This document shows positions 26,857 through 35,591 of a stretch of DNA of 64,000 nucleotides, one piece after another. The DNA comes from an uncultured Eubacterium sp. GTDB lineage: Bacteria; Bacillota; Clostridia; Lachnospirales; Lachnospiraceae. Numbering within the stretch: the stretch's first letter is position 1; every line of letters begins with the position of its first letter. A model generated the notes under the pieces. That model was given only the letters and a program-made list of their open reading frames with translations. It was not told the DNA's origin and made no database searches. The stretch covers positions 1 to 64,000 of the forward strand of contig CAUCXT010000005.1 in NCBI GenBank assembly GCA_958446835.1, in the 5' to 3' direction. The translations under genes were made by a program, and so were the position numbers.

Positions 26857-26909
26857 AAGTTTCAAGGGTGAAACTTTTTGATAGATGTGTTATTGGAAAG
26901 GAAATAAAA

Positions 26910-29195
26910 ATGAGTATTTATGATACTTTAAATGAGCAGCAAAAGGAGGGCGTTTTTACAACGGAGGGACCTGTACTTCTGTTAGCGGGGGCAGGCTCCG
27001 GAAAAACCCGCGTTTTGACTCACAGGATAGCATATTTAATAGAAGAGAAGAATGTAAATCCATACAATATTCTTGCAATCACATTCACCAATAAGGCTGC
27101 GGCTGAGATGCGTGAGCGAGTTGACAGACTTCTGGGGATGGACGCAGGAGGGGCATGGATAATGACATTCCATGCGGCATGTGTGAGAATACTCCGAAGA
27201 TACATAGAGAGAATAGGGTATTCCAACAGCTTTACAATCTATGATACCGATGACCAGAAGTCGATAATCAGACAGATACTGAAGAAGCTTGACCTTGATA
27301 CCAAGCTCTATAAGGACAGAGCGGTATTAACCGATATATCAAGAGCGAAGGATAAGCTGAAGGGACCGGACGAGATGGAGCTTGAGGCAGGTGCCAACTA
27401 TCACCGGAAGAAGGTGGCAGAGGTTTACAGAGAATACCAGAGGCAGTTAAAGGCTAACAATGCGCTTGATTTTGATGACATTATATGCAGGACGGTTGAG
27501 CTGTTCGGGTCATGCCCGGATGTGCTTGATTATTATGGCGAGCGCTTCAGATACATCATGGTCGATGAGTATCAGGACACCAATATGGCGCAGTTCAAGC
27601 TTATAAGCCTTTTGGCGGCACGTTTCAGAAACCTGTGTGTTGTGGGTGATGACGACCAGTCGATTTATAAATTCAGAGGAGCCAATGTAAGAAATATTCT
27701 GGATTTTGAGAGCGTGTTCCCGGAGGCTAAGGTTATAAAGCTTGAGCAGAATTACCGTTCCACACAGAATATACTCGATGCTGCCAACGCTGTAATAAAG
27801 AACAATGAGGGAAGAAAGGATAAGAGCCTGTGGACGGATCAGGGCACGGGCGATAAGATTGCATATAATGTATATAATACGGCGTATGAGGAGGCGTATG
27901 GTATTGTATCAGATATAAAGAAAAGGGTCGCAGAGGGTAGTAATTACAATGACTTTGCGATATTGTACAGAACCAACGCACAGTCGAGAACACTTGAGGA
28001 AAAGTTCGTGGAGCTGGGTGTGCCGTACAGAATATACGGTGCGGTCAATTTCTATGCCAGAAAAGAGATTAAGGATGTTCTTGCTTATCTTAAAACGATA
28101 GACAATGCGAGGGACGAGGTTGCAGTAAGAAGAATTATCAATGTCCCTAAACGTGGAGTAGGTGCCGCGACAATTGAGAAGGCGGCAGCGTATGCGGAGG
28201 ACAATGATTTAAGCTTTTATGCGGCGGTTGCAAATGGCAGGGAGATACCGGGACTTGCCAAAGCAACTATTGGAAAGCTTGACAATTTCTGTACACTCAT
28301 ATCCGCATTTCGTGCAAAGGCAATGCAGATGTCCATTAAGGAGCTTATATCTGATATAGTGGAGAGCTTAAGATATGAGGAGTATCTCGCCGATGACGAT
28401 GAACCGGATGAGATTGCGGACAGAATGTCGAATATAAATGAACTTATTTCAAAGGCGGCAGCGTATGAGGAGAATACGGATATGCCGACTTTGTCAGGCT
28501 TCCTTGAGGAGGTTGCACTTGTCGCGGATATTGACAATATGGATGAGAACAATAATGTTGTTTCACTTATGACACTTCACAGCGCGAAGGGACTGGAATT
28601 TCCTATTGTATACCTTGCAGGAATGGAGGATGGCAATTTTCCAAGCTACATGGCGATTACGTCCGATGACAAGAGCGACCTGGAGGAGGAGAGAAGGCTG
28701 TGCTATGTAGGAATCACTCGTGCGAGGCAGAGACTTGTGCTGAGCATGGCAAAACAGCGCATGGTCCGCGGAGAGATGATGCTGTGCAAGCAGTCGCGCT
28801 TTATAAGTGAGATTCCGCCGCAGCTCTTATCGGAGAGCGGTCAGGGAATAAGAAAGCCTGTGGCATTTTCTGATGATAAGAGTGTCAAGGCTGCCGAAAA
28901 TGCCATGAGGGAGGCACTGCCGTGGAATCGCCCGACAGCAAAGAAAAACAGTGCGGTCTGGAATAAGCCTGCCATATCGATGGCAGATATCCGAAAAGGA
29001 GCACCTAAGGTCGCGGCGAGCATTGATGAGCTTGGCTATGTTGTGGGAGACAGGGTAAAGCATGTAAAGTTCGGTGAGGGCACAGTACAGAATATTGTAT
29101 CCGGAGGCAGGGATTTCGAGGTTACGGTACAGTTCGATACGGCAGGTGTCAAAAAAATGTTTGCTTCTTTTGCAAAACTGGTAAAAATTAACTAG
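26910..29195 (+). CDS. pcrA: ATP-dependent DNA helicase of the UvrD/PcrA type
   Basis: This 761-residue superfamily 1 helicase unwinds DNA 3' to 5' in repair and clears transcription and rolling-circle intermediates. Motifs in order: LNEQQKEGV (Q motif), LLAGAGSGKTRVL (Walker A), VDEYQDTN (motif II), GDDDQSIYKFRGA (III), EQNYRST (IV), TLHSAKGLEFP (V) and YVGITRARQRL (VI). The C-terminus ends with the Tudor-like patch GDRVKHVKFGEGTV seen in PcrA. AAGGA before the ATG at 26910 sets the start; the frame opens earlier at 26868 inside the pspA terminator flank. Confidence 0.95.
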   Translation: MSIYDTLNEQQKEGVFTTEGPVLLLAGAGSGKTRVLTHRIAYLIEEKNVNPYNILAITFTNKAAAEMRERVDRLLGMDAGGAWIMTFHAACVRILRRYIERIGYSNSFTIYDTDDQKSIIRQILKKLDLDTKLYKDRAVLTDISRAKDKLKGPDEMELEAGANYHRKKVAEVYREYQRQLKANNALDFDDIICRTVELFGSCPDVLDYYGERFRYIMVDEYQDTNMAQFKLISLLAARFRNLCVVGDDDQSIYKFRGANVRNILDFESVFPEAKVIKLEQNYRSTQNILDAANAVIKNNEGRKDKSLWTDQGTGDKIAYNVYNTAYEEAYGIVSDIKKRVAEGSNYNDFAILYRTNAQSRTLEEKFVELGVPYRIYGAVNFYARKEIKDVLAYLKTIDNARDEVAVRRIINVPKRGVGAATIEKAAAYAEDNDLSFYAAVANGREIPGLAKATIGKLDNFCTLISAFRAKAMQMSIKELISDIVESLRYEEYLADDDEPDEIADRMSNINELISKAAAYEENTDMPTLSGFLEEVALVADIDNMDENNNVVSLMTLHSAKGLEFPIVYLAGMEDGNFPSYMAITSDDKSDLEEERRLCYVGITRARQRLVLSMAKQRMVRGEMMLCKQSRFISEIPPQLLSESGQGIRKPVAFSDDKSVKAAENAMREALPWNRPTAKKNSAVWNKPAISMADIRKGAPKVAASIDELGYVVGDRVKHVKFGEGTVQNIVSGGRDFEVTVQFDTAGVKKMFASFAKLVKIN

Positions 29196-29303
29196 ATATT
29201 TTTAACAATATATGATAAAATTATATTTAAGTTTATAAGCTGATAGCGTACAAAGTCTTTTGTGCCGATATCATAATTTATTTTAAGAAAGGATGAATGA
29301 AGT

Positions 29304-29615
29304 ATGAATAAGATTGAAGAATTACTTGAGCAGGTTAAGGGTAAGGACTTAAAGGATCTTAAGGACCTCCTTAATAAGAAACAGGTTGTTGTTGAGAAAG
29401 AGAAGAAGTGTAACCCTTTGGTATGGATTCTTGCAATCGTAGGATTCGTAGCTGCTGTAGCAGGTATCGCTTATGCAGTATACAGATACTTTACTCCTGA
29501 TTACCTTGAGGACTTCGAGGATGAGGATTACGATGATGACGATTTCGAGGACGAGGATGAAGACTTCGAGGATGACTTCTTCGAGGAAGAGGATGAGAAG
29601 TCCGAGGATAAGTAA
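29304..29615 (+). CDS. single-pass membrane protein with acidic tail (DUF4366-like)
   Basis: The 103-residue protein has a lysine-rich cytoplasmic or helical N-terminal segment (residues 1-35), a membrane helix at about 41-63 and a C-terminal tail of almost only Asp, Glu and Phe. This pattern, including KKCNPLVWILAIVG, recalls small DUF4366-type proteins of clostridia. Function is unknown. AAAGGA lies upstream of the ATG. Promoter signals in the 108-bp gap after pcrA are not clear. It is followed by a terminator. Confidence 0.65.
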   Translation: MNKIEELLEQVKGKDLKDLKDLLNKKQVVVEKEKKCNPLVWILAIVGFVAAVAGIAYAVYRYFTPDYLEDFEDEDYDDDDFEDEDEDFEDDFFEEEDEKSEDK

Positions 29616-29657
29616 TCCTGTGATAACGGAATACCAATAGTATGTAGTGAATAGATG

Positions 29658-29687
29658 ATAGGAGGGATAATGCCCTCCTATTGTTTT
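29658..29687 (+). terminator. terminator
   Basis: ATAGGAGGG (29658-29666) pairs with CCCTCCTAT (29673-29681) around ATAATG, followed by TGTTTT. Confidence 0.65.
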
Positions 29688-29741
29688 AATGTGTATTATT
29701 ATACAACAGACAGAAAAGATAGAAGAGGAGCATGTTAAAAA

Positions 29742-30125
29742 GTGAAGAAGGAACGTAATGAACTTTTGGAATTTTTAGGCGGTCTTGCAATGTTGGTTGT
29801 TGGTCTGTATCTCTTTACCAATAAGGCATCGGTGCAGACATCTTTTTTTGCGGGAAATTTAAGCCTGTTCGGGCTTAATGTCAATTCAGGACTTGTGATA
29901 ATACCGTTTATCATAGGTGTTGTATGGCTCTTTGTAAAGCCAAGCTCCTTTGGAGCTAAGTTAGTTACAGGACTTGGAGTTCTGTTAATAATTGTGTCCG
30001 TGATCGCATCGACAACGATAAGACTTCAGAGACTTACTCTGTTTGAGTGGATACTGTATCTGGTTCTGATTTTTGGCGGTGTCGGACTGCTTGCAAGGGC
30101 ATTGTTTGGAGGAAATAAGAAATAA
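29742..30125 (+). CDS. small polytopic membrane protein of unknown function
   Basis: The 127-residue protein shows three to four hydrophobic helices (about residues 10-27, 52-66, 73-92 and 101-121) and short charged ends (MKKERNELL, GGNKK). It starts with GTG; GAGGAG lies about twelve bases upstream, slightly far, but no better in-frame start exists. No family was recognised. It precedes the RNA methyltransferase gene by about 50 bp and may share its transcript. Confidence 0.6.
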   Translation: MKKERNELLEFLGGLAMLVVGLYLFTNKASVQTSFFAGNLSLFGLNVNSGLVIIPFIIGVVWLFVKPSSFGAKLVTGLGVLLIIVSVIASTTIRLQRLTLFEWILYLVLIFGGVGLLARALFGGNKK

Positions 30126-30173
30126 TAGGTAAGGCAGGAGATTTTGGAACATAGCCTGCGGAATGGAGACTAT

Positions 30174-31559
30174 ATGAAAAAAGGAGAGCACATAGAAGGG
30201 GTAGTAGCTTCCGTTGCTTTTCCTAATAAAGGTAAAGTTATATGTGATGAGGGAACTGTCACGGTCAAGAATGTCATACCCGGACAGACCCTTGACGTGA
30301 GAATAGACAAGGTGAGAAATGGCAATGCGGAGGGTACGGCATGCGCGGTTATAAAGGAATCCGATATTGTTGACGAGAGTACAAGGTGCGAACATTTCGG
30401 AAAGTGCGGCGGCTGTGTGTACCAGCCGGTGCGCTATGAGGAACAGCTTAAGATTAAGAGCGCACAGATAGAGAAGCTTCTTGCTCCTGTCGGAGGAGAT
30501 TACACCTACGAGGGGATAAAGGGAAGTCCGGAGGTGGTCGAATACCGCAACAAGATGGAGTTCTCATTCGGTGATGAGGTGAAGGACGGACCGCTGAGCC
30601 TTGGAATGCACAAGAGAGGAAGCTTCCATGACATAGTGACAGTCAGCGGCTGCAGGATTATGGATGGCGATTTCAGGAATATACTTTCGGCAACACTTGA
30701 TTATTTTAAGAACAGCGGTGTTCCGTTTTATAAGAAGCTTGCCCATACCGGATACCTCAGACATCTGCTTGTGAGAAAAGCTAAGAGGACTCAGGAGCTT
30801 CTTGTGGACATAGTGACCACCTCACAGCTTGACGCACGGGCTGAGAAGGCACTTCTTGATGGTTATGCGTCTCTTATTATGGATATGGTGTCGGACGGCA
30901 GGATACATGGCAAGGTGGCAGGAGTGCTTCACACCGTGAATGACAGCCTTGCGGATGTGGTGCAGAGCGACAGGACGGATATCCTATGTGGGCAGGATTT
31001 CTTCTATGAGGAGCTTCTTGGACTTAAGTTCAAGATAACACCTTTTTCATTCTTCCAGACCAACTCGCTCGGAGCGGAGGTCCTGTATGATACCGTAAGA
31101 AGCTATATAGGTGATACCAAGGACAAGGTTGTGTTCGACCTGTACAGCGGAACCGGAACGATAGCGCAGCTTGCAGCGGCGGTTGCGAAGCGCGTTGTAG
31201 GTGTTGAGATAGTCGGGGAGGCGGTAAAGGCAGCCGGGGAAAATGCTGCACTTAACGGCCTTGACAACTGTAAGTTTTTAGCGGGTGATGTGCTCAGGGT
31301 GATTGATGAGATAGAGGAGAAGCCGGATATACTCATCCTTGACCCGCCGCGTGATGGTATACATCCGAAGGCACTGCCGAAGCTCATAGCATACGGTGTC
31401 GACAGGATAGTATATGTATCCTGTAAGCCGACAAGCCTTGCGCGTGACATGGCTGTCTTTAATGAAAATGGATATTATTTGGAAAAAGCGGCTGCGGTCG
31501 ACATGTTTCCGGGAACGGCAAACACCGAGGTAGTGGCACTTATCGCCCGAAAAGGTTAA
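30174..31559 (+). CDS. 23S rRNA (uracil-5-)-methyltransferase, RlmD/RlmCD/TrmA family
   Basis: The 461-residue protein has an N-terminal TRAM RNA-binding domain (about residues 1-60), the iron-sulfur cluster cysteines CEHFGKCGGCVYQ (about 75-87), the FFQTN motif, SAM motif DLYSGTGTIAQLAA, the catalytic DPPRDGIHPK and the nucleophilic Cys in VSCKPTSLARD. It makes 5-methyluridine in 23S rRNA or tRNA. Presence of the 4Fe-4S cysteines favours the rRNA enzymes. A TTG at 30144 is possible, but GGAG five bases before the ATG at 30174 fits better. Confidence 0.93.
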   Translation: MKKGEHIEGVVASVAFPNKGKVICDEGTVTVKNVIPGQTLDVRIDKVRNGNAEGTACAVIKESDIVDESTRCEHFGKCGGCVYQPVRYEEQLKIKSAQIEKLLAPVGGDYTYEGIKGSPEVVEYRNKMEFSFGDEVKDGPLSLGMHKRGSFHDIVTVSGCRIMDGDFRNILSATLDYFKNSGVPFYKKLAHTGYLRHLLVRKAKRTQELLVDIVTTSQLDARAEKALLDGYASLIMDMVSDGRIHGKVAGVLHTVNDSLADVVQSDRTDILCGQDFFYEELLGLKFKITPFSFFQTNSLGAEVLYDTVRSYIGDTKDKVVFDLYSGTGTIAQLAAAVAKRVVGVEIVGEAVKAAGENAALNGLDNCKFLAGDVLRVIDEIEEKPDILILDPPRDGIHPKALPKLIAYGVDRIVYVSCKPTSLARDMAVFNENGYYLEKAAAVDMFPGTANTEVVALIARKG

Positions 31560-31576
31560 AAAATAATAAAAATTGC

Positions 31577-31605
31577 TTGACATTCGGAGCATTTGAATAT
31601 ATTCT
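31577..31605 (+). promoter_or_regulatory. promoter of the peptide-importer operon
   Basis: TTGACA (31577-31582), a 17-bp spacer and TATTCT (31600-31605), about 160 bp before the binding-protein gene. Confidence 0.7.
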
Positions 31606-31610
31606 ATTTA

Positions 31611-31622
31611 CGTTAATTAACG
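31611..31622. promoter_or_regulatory. palindromic operator candidate at the start of the opp transcript
   Basis: CGTTAATTAACG is a perfect 12-bp palindrome located where transcription from the 31577 promoter should begin. A repressor bound there would block initiation. The binding protein is not identified. Confidence 0.5.
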
Positions 31623-31728
31623 CGGAATAATTTAAATTTAATACTTACCGGTATATTGCACATAAAGGGGTGGGCTAGTCTCATTCCTTTTTCTTGAATA
31701 TAGCAATAATTTAAACTGGTAAAGTGTA

Positions 31729-31736
31729 AACGCGTT
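31729..31736. promoter_or_regulatory. second palindromic site, in the opp leader
   Basis: AACGCGTT, flanked as GTAAACGCGTTAAAA, lies 25 bp before the start codon. The CG-centred form resembles LacI-family operators. It is short, so chance is possible. Confidence 0.35.
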
Positions 31737-31761
31737 AAAATATAACAAGGAGGAAAATTTT

Positions 31762-34308
31762 ATGAGAAAGTTTTCAAAGCGTGTTCTTGCTGTTACACTT
31801 TCAACTGCAATGGTATTTTCACTTGCAGCATGTAACAAGTCGAACAACAATCCTACTGATCCTACAACATCACAGGGTCAGACAGGTGAGTCCACTTCTG
31901 CTACAGATGGCAGCAGTGAGACAGGTAACGATGGAGTGCAGACCTATACATACAATTCCTATACGTCAGCACTTGCCAACAACTGGAATCCGCATACATG
32001 GGAGACAAATGCGGATGATGCGGTTTTAACTAGTTATTTATCTTCACCTTTCTGTACAATGCAGGTTCTCGATTCTGAGAATGGTGTATATCAGTGGGTA
32101 TATGAGATGGCAACATCCATCACTGATGTGACGAAGGATCACAAGGATGACCTCACCAAGTACAATGTAACACTTCCATCGGGCAAGACGGCAGATGAGA
32201 CAGAAGCCGGCTTCGTATTCGAAATCAAGTTAAATCCGGAAGCCAAGTGGCAGGACGGAACACCTATCACTGCTGATACTTACGTTTACTCAATGCAGCA
32301 GTTACTTGATTCTTCCATGAAGAACTACAGAGCTAACCTCTACTACAGCGGTGAGTCTGCAGTTGCAGGTGGTCTTGCATACTATAATTCAGAGTCTCCG
32401 CTCTACACTGCAATGGTTCCAGCTTACGGCGAGGGAGAGACTCCTGATTACTCTTATGATTTAGACGCAGGTATCGATGCAGGATATGTATATATAAGCG
32501 ACAGCGCTGATACAACCCTCGGCTATTCTGTGAGCACTCTCTGGAATGACCACGGTTTCGGAACAGAGGACGGCTATGCAGCAATCACTGACGGGGCAGA
32601 TGATTACGGCTATACTAAGATTACTGCTGATAACAAGGATGCAATCTTCGGCTTCGTTTCTGCAGCTCTTGCAGCAGGCTTCGGTATCACAGATGAGGCA
32701 CAGCTTGCTGATTTAACAAAGGAAATGTTATTCGTAAACGATGGTACATTAAGCGAGAAGGTTGACTGGGATACAGTAGGCCTTTACAAGGTTGATGATT
32801 ACACAATCCGTTATGTAACACAGACATATCAGGATCTCAACTACTTCTTAACAAGCTGTACATCAACATGGTTAGTATATGAGCCATACTATGAGGCAGG
32901 CAAGGATACAACAGGTACATTGGTAACAACTGATTACAACACTAAGCTTGAGAACACTATGTCCTATGGTCCATATAAGCTTGTTTCTTTACAGAATGAT
33001 AAGCAGATGGTATTCGAGAAGAACGAGAACTGGTATGGTTATACAGAGGAGAACGGACGTCTTGTGTCAACAACACCTTATCTTGTAGATGGTGAGAATG
33101 TTCCTAGATATGTGACAGATAAGGTCGTTATCAATGTTATGGATGATAACGCTGCCAAGCAGGCATTCTTAAAGGGAGAGGTTGATGAATGGAGCCCAAG
33201 CTCAGACGATCTTTCAACATACTCAACATCAGAGCAGTTATACAAGGTTGATGAGACATACACAACGTCCTTCTTCTTCAACACTAACCTTGAGAAGCTT
33301 CAGGAAATGGATCGTTCAAAGGGTAATACTAACTCAGTTGTTCTCTCTAATGACAATTTCCGTAAGGCAATGTCATTAGGCATTGACCGTACTGAGTGGG
33401 TAACAGCTACACCTGGCTACAAGCCGGCTTACGCTATACTCAACAACTTGTATTTCTACGATGTATACAATGACCCAACATCCTCATACCGTAACTCTGA
33501 TGAGGCTATGCAGGCAATCTGTAACCTTTACGGAGTATCTTACGGCGATGGAACACCTTATGCAACATTACAGGATGCATATAAGTCAATCAATGGTTAC
33601 AACTTAACAGAGGCTAAGGAGCTTATGAAGACAGCCTGCGATGAACTTGTTGCTGCAGGTCTCTACACAGCCGGTGAGGATATCGTTATCCGTGTCGGTT
33701 ACAAGAAGGGTGCCCTTGATTCAGCTGATAACAAGCAGATTGAGCTTTTCAACAAGTATATCAATGCTGCTGCTGAGGGCTCAGGCTTCGGTAAGATTAC
33801 CCTGACTGCAGTTGATAATATCAACGACCGTTACGGTGATGTAGCTAAGGGCGAGTATGCTATTGGCTTAGGTGCATGGGGCGGTGCCGCATTCTATCCG
33901 TTCCGTAACTTCCAGGTATACTGTGATCCGGATCAGTACTCAATTAATGAGGCTGGCTGCTGGGATCCTAAGACAGAGGAGCTAACACTCAATGTTAACG
34001 GTGAGGATGTTACAATGACATGGCAGGCATGGTCAGGCTCGATGATAGGCTCAGGCGTATATTCAGAGGCTGATTTCTCCACAAAGCTCAGCATCACAGC
34101 TCAGTTAGAGGAGAACTTCTTAAAGAAGTACTACAGAATTCCGCTTGCCGGAATGACATCTTGTTCAATGCTTTCATATAAGTGTTCATACTACACAGAG
34201 GACTACAACATCATGTATGGCTTTGGTGGAATGGAGCTTATGAAGTACAATTACTCCGATCAGGAGTGGGCTGATTATATAGCAAACAATACATTAAGCT
34301 ATGAATAA
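31762..34308 (+). CDS. oligopeptide ABC transporter substrate-binding lipoprotein, enlarged
   Basis: A signal peptide with lipobox LAAC (about residues 23-26) and a Thr/Ser/Gly-rich linker tether this 848-residue protein to the membrane. The body has OppA/DppA (family 5) features: LNPEAKWQDGTPITADTYVYSMQQ and a late FRKAMSLGIDRTEW block. Usual length is near 540. About 150 residues of surplus lie between the first block and the FLTSCTSTW region (roughly residues 190-370, Asp/Tyr/Gly-rich). Four transporter genes follow, so it captures peptides for import. AGGAGG precedes the ATG. Confidence 0.88.
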   Translation: MRKFSKRVLAVTLSTAMVFSLAACNKSNNNPTDPTTSQGQTGESTSATDGSSETGNDGVQTYTYNSYTSALANNWNPHTWETNADDAVLTSYLSSPFCTMQVLDSENGVYQWVYEMATSITDVTKDHKDDLTKYNVTLPSGKTADETEAGFVFEIKLNPEAKWQDGTPITADTYVYSMQQLLDSSMKNYRANLYYSGESAVAGGLAYYNSESPLYTAMVPAYGEGETPDYSYDLDAGIDAGYVYISDSADTTLGYSVSTLWNDHGFGTEDGYAAITDGADDYGYTKITADNKDAIFGFVSAALAAGFGITDEAQLADLTKEMLFVNDGTLSEKVDWDTVGLYKVDDYTIRYVTQTYQDLNYFLTSCTSTWLVYEPYYEAGKDTTGTLVTTDYNTKLENTMSYGPYKLVSLQNDKQMVFEKNENWYGYTEENGRLVSTTPYLVDGENVPRYVTDKVVINVMDDNAAKQAFLKGEVDEWSPSSDDLSTYSTSEQLYKVDETYTTSFFFNTNLEKLQEMDRSKGNTNSVVLSNDNFRKAMSLGIDRTEWVTATPGYKPAYAILNNLYFYDVYNDPTSSYRNSDEAMQAICNLYGVSYGDGTPYATLQDAYKSINGYNLTEAKELMKTACDELVAAGLYTAGEDIVIRVGYKKGALDSADNKQIELFNKYINAAAEGSGFGKITLTAVDNINDRYGDVAKGEYAIGLGAWGGAAFYPFRNFQVYCDPDQYSINEAGCWDPKTEELTLNVNGEDVTMTWQAWSGSMIGSGVYSEADFSTKLSITAQLEENFLKKYYRIPLAGMTSCSMLSYKCSYYTEDYNIMYGFGGMELMKYNYSDQEWADYIANNTLSYE

Positions 34309-34351
34309 GCTGCAAATAAGTCACTTTAACTAATACAGAACAAAACTCAGG

Positions 34352-34383
34352 CTGCGGAGAAGCAGAAGTTCTCCGCAGTTTTT
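34352..34383 (+). terminator. terminator after the peptide-binding gene
   Basis: CTGCGGAGAA (34352-34361) pairs perfectly with TTCTCCGCAG (34369-34378), loop GCAGAAG, then TTTTTG. It lies between the binding-protein gene and its permeases. Confidence 0.88.
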
Positions 34384-34474
34384 GTTCAATAGCTATGTTT
34401 TTCTCTGTTTTGGTTTGGTTACCGCTTAAGGGAAAATTACGAAGGATTACTTAGAATAATTGCAATATTATTTA

Positions 34475-34503
34475 TTGCCGTGACAATAAAAATATTATAT
34501 AAT
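34475..34503 (+). promoter_or_regulatory. internal promoter before the opp permeases
   Basis: TTGCCG (34475-34480), a 17-bp spacer and TATAAT (34498-34503) follow the terminator. The permease and ATPase genes may thus be expressed independently of the binding protein. Nothing else is seen in this 283-bp gap. Confidence 0.5.
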
Positions 34504-34591
34504 TTCGTGTAGCTGAACCTAAACAAAGAAATGCATTGTTTAGAACCAGTATATAAGTTAAGGATAAAGTAATAAAAAGGAGAAAGCTCTA

Positions 34592-35590
34592 ATGGGAAAG
34601 GCTAAAAAGACCGGAGGACGAAGAAGTGGAATGGGAAAATACGTTGTAAAACGTATTGTATTGATGTTTTTTACATTCTTTATTATTTCCACAATTTGTT
34701 TCATGTTAGTACGTTTACTTCCTAGGGAGCTGCCTACGGACAAGGTACAGGCGGCTGCTATTCAGGAAAGATGGGAGGCACTTGGATATAATAAGCCATT
34801 GCTGATTCAGTATGGTATATATTTGAAGAATATTTTCACCAAGTGGGATTTTGGTACATCCTGGTACATCCAGTTCAGACAGCCTGCATGGGATGTGCTC
34901 ACAAGCAGACTTTTACCGACAGTGCTGGTAAACCTGTACTCACTCTTACTTTCAATTCCTCTGGGAATAGGACTTGGTATATTTGCCGCTATCAAGAAGA
35001 ATAAGTGGCAGGATTCATTGATAAGTACACTTGTCATGGTATTTATCTCTGTGCCGAGCTATGTATATGCATTCTTGGTTCAGTATTTATTCTATTTCAA
35101 GCTTGGATGGCTTCCGCTTATGGTATATTCCATCAACGATGCGGGAGGTTCATGGCTTACAGGCAAGATGTTCCACAGTATGATTGCACCTATTCTTGCA
35201 CTTTCCTTCGGTGAGATTGCAGGCTTATGCAGATTTACAAGAGCGGAGCTTACCGAGACGCTTACATCGGACTATATGCTTCTTGCGCGTACTAAGGGTC
35301 TTACCCGTGGACAGGCGACTGTAAGACATGCACTCAAGAATGCGATGGTACCGATACTCCCTATGATTATCTCCAGCTTTATAGGAATCATGGGAGGTTC
35401 AATGATTATCGAGCAGATATTCTCAATTCCGGGTGTAGGACAGCTGTACATCAAGTCTATTTCGTTGTTTGACTATGATGTATTTATGATGGACAGTGTT
35501 TTCTATACATTTATAGGTCTTTTAGCGAACATCGTTGTAGATATAAGCTACGGCTTTATTGATCCTAGAATAAGAATGGGGGAGAAATAG
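34592..35590 (+). CDS. oligopeptide ABC transporter permease, OppB type
   Basis: The 332-residue membrane protein starts with a basic segment, has about six transmembrane helices and the OppB-type coupling loop ELTETLTSDYMLLARTKGL in its second half, ending with YGFIDPRIRMGEK as usual. Length is normal for OppB, unlike the other members of this operon. AAGGAG lies before the ATG. The stop is separated by one base from the next start, which implies translational coupling with the OppC-type gene. Confidence 0.92.
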   Translation: MGKAKKTGGRRSGMGKYVVKRIVLMFFTFFIISTICFMLVRLLPRELPTDKVQAAAIQERWEALGYNKPLLIQYGIYLKNIFTKWDFGTSWYIQFRQPAWDVLTSRLLPTVLVNLYSLLLSIPLGIGLGIFAAIKKNKWQDSLISTLVMVFISVPSYVYAFLVQYLFYFKLGWLPLMVYSINDAGGSWLTGKMFHSMIAPILALSFGEIAGLCRFTRAELTETLTSDYMLLARTKGLTRGQATVRHALKNAMVPILPMIISSFIGIMGGSMIIEQIFSIPGVGQLYIKSISLFDYDVFMMDSVFYTFIGLLANIVVDISYGFIDPRIRMGEK

Positions 35591-35591
35591 T

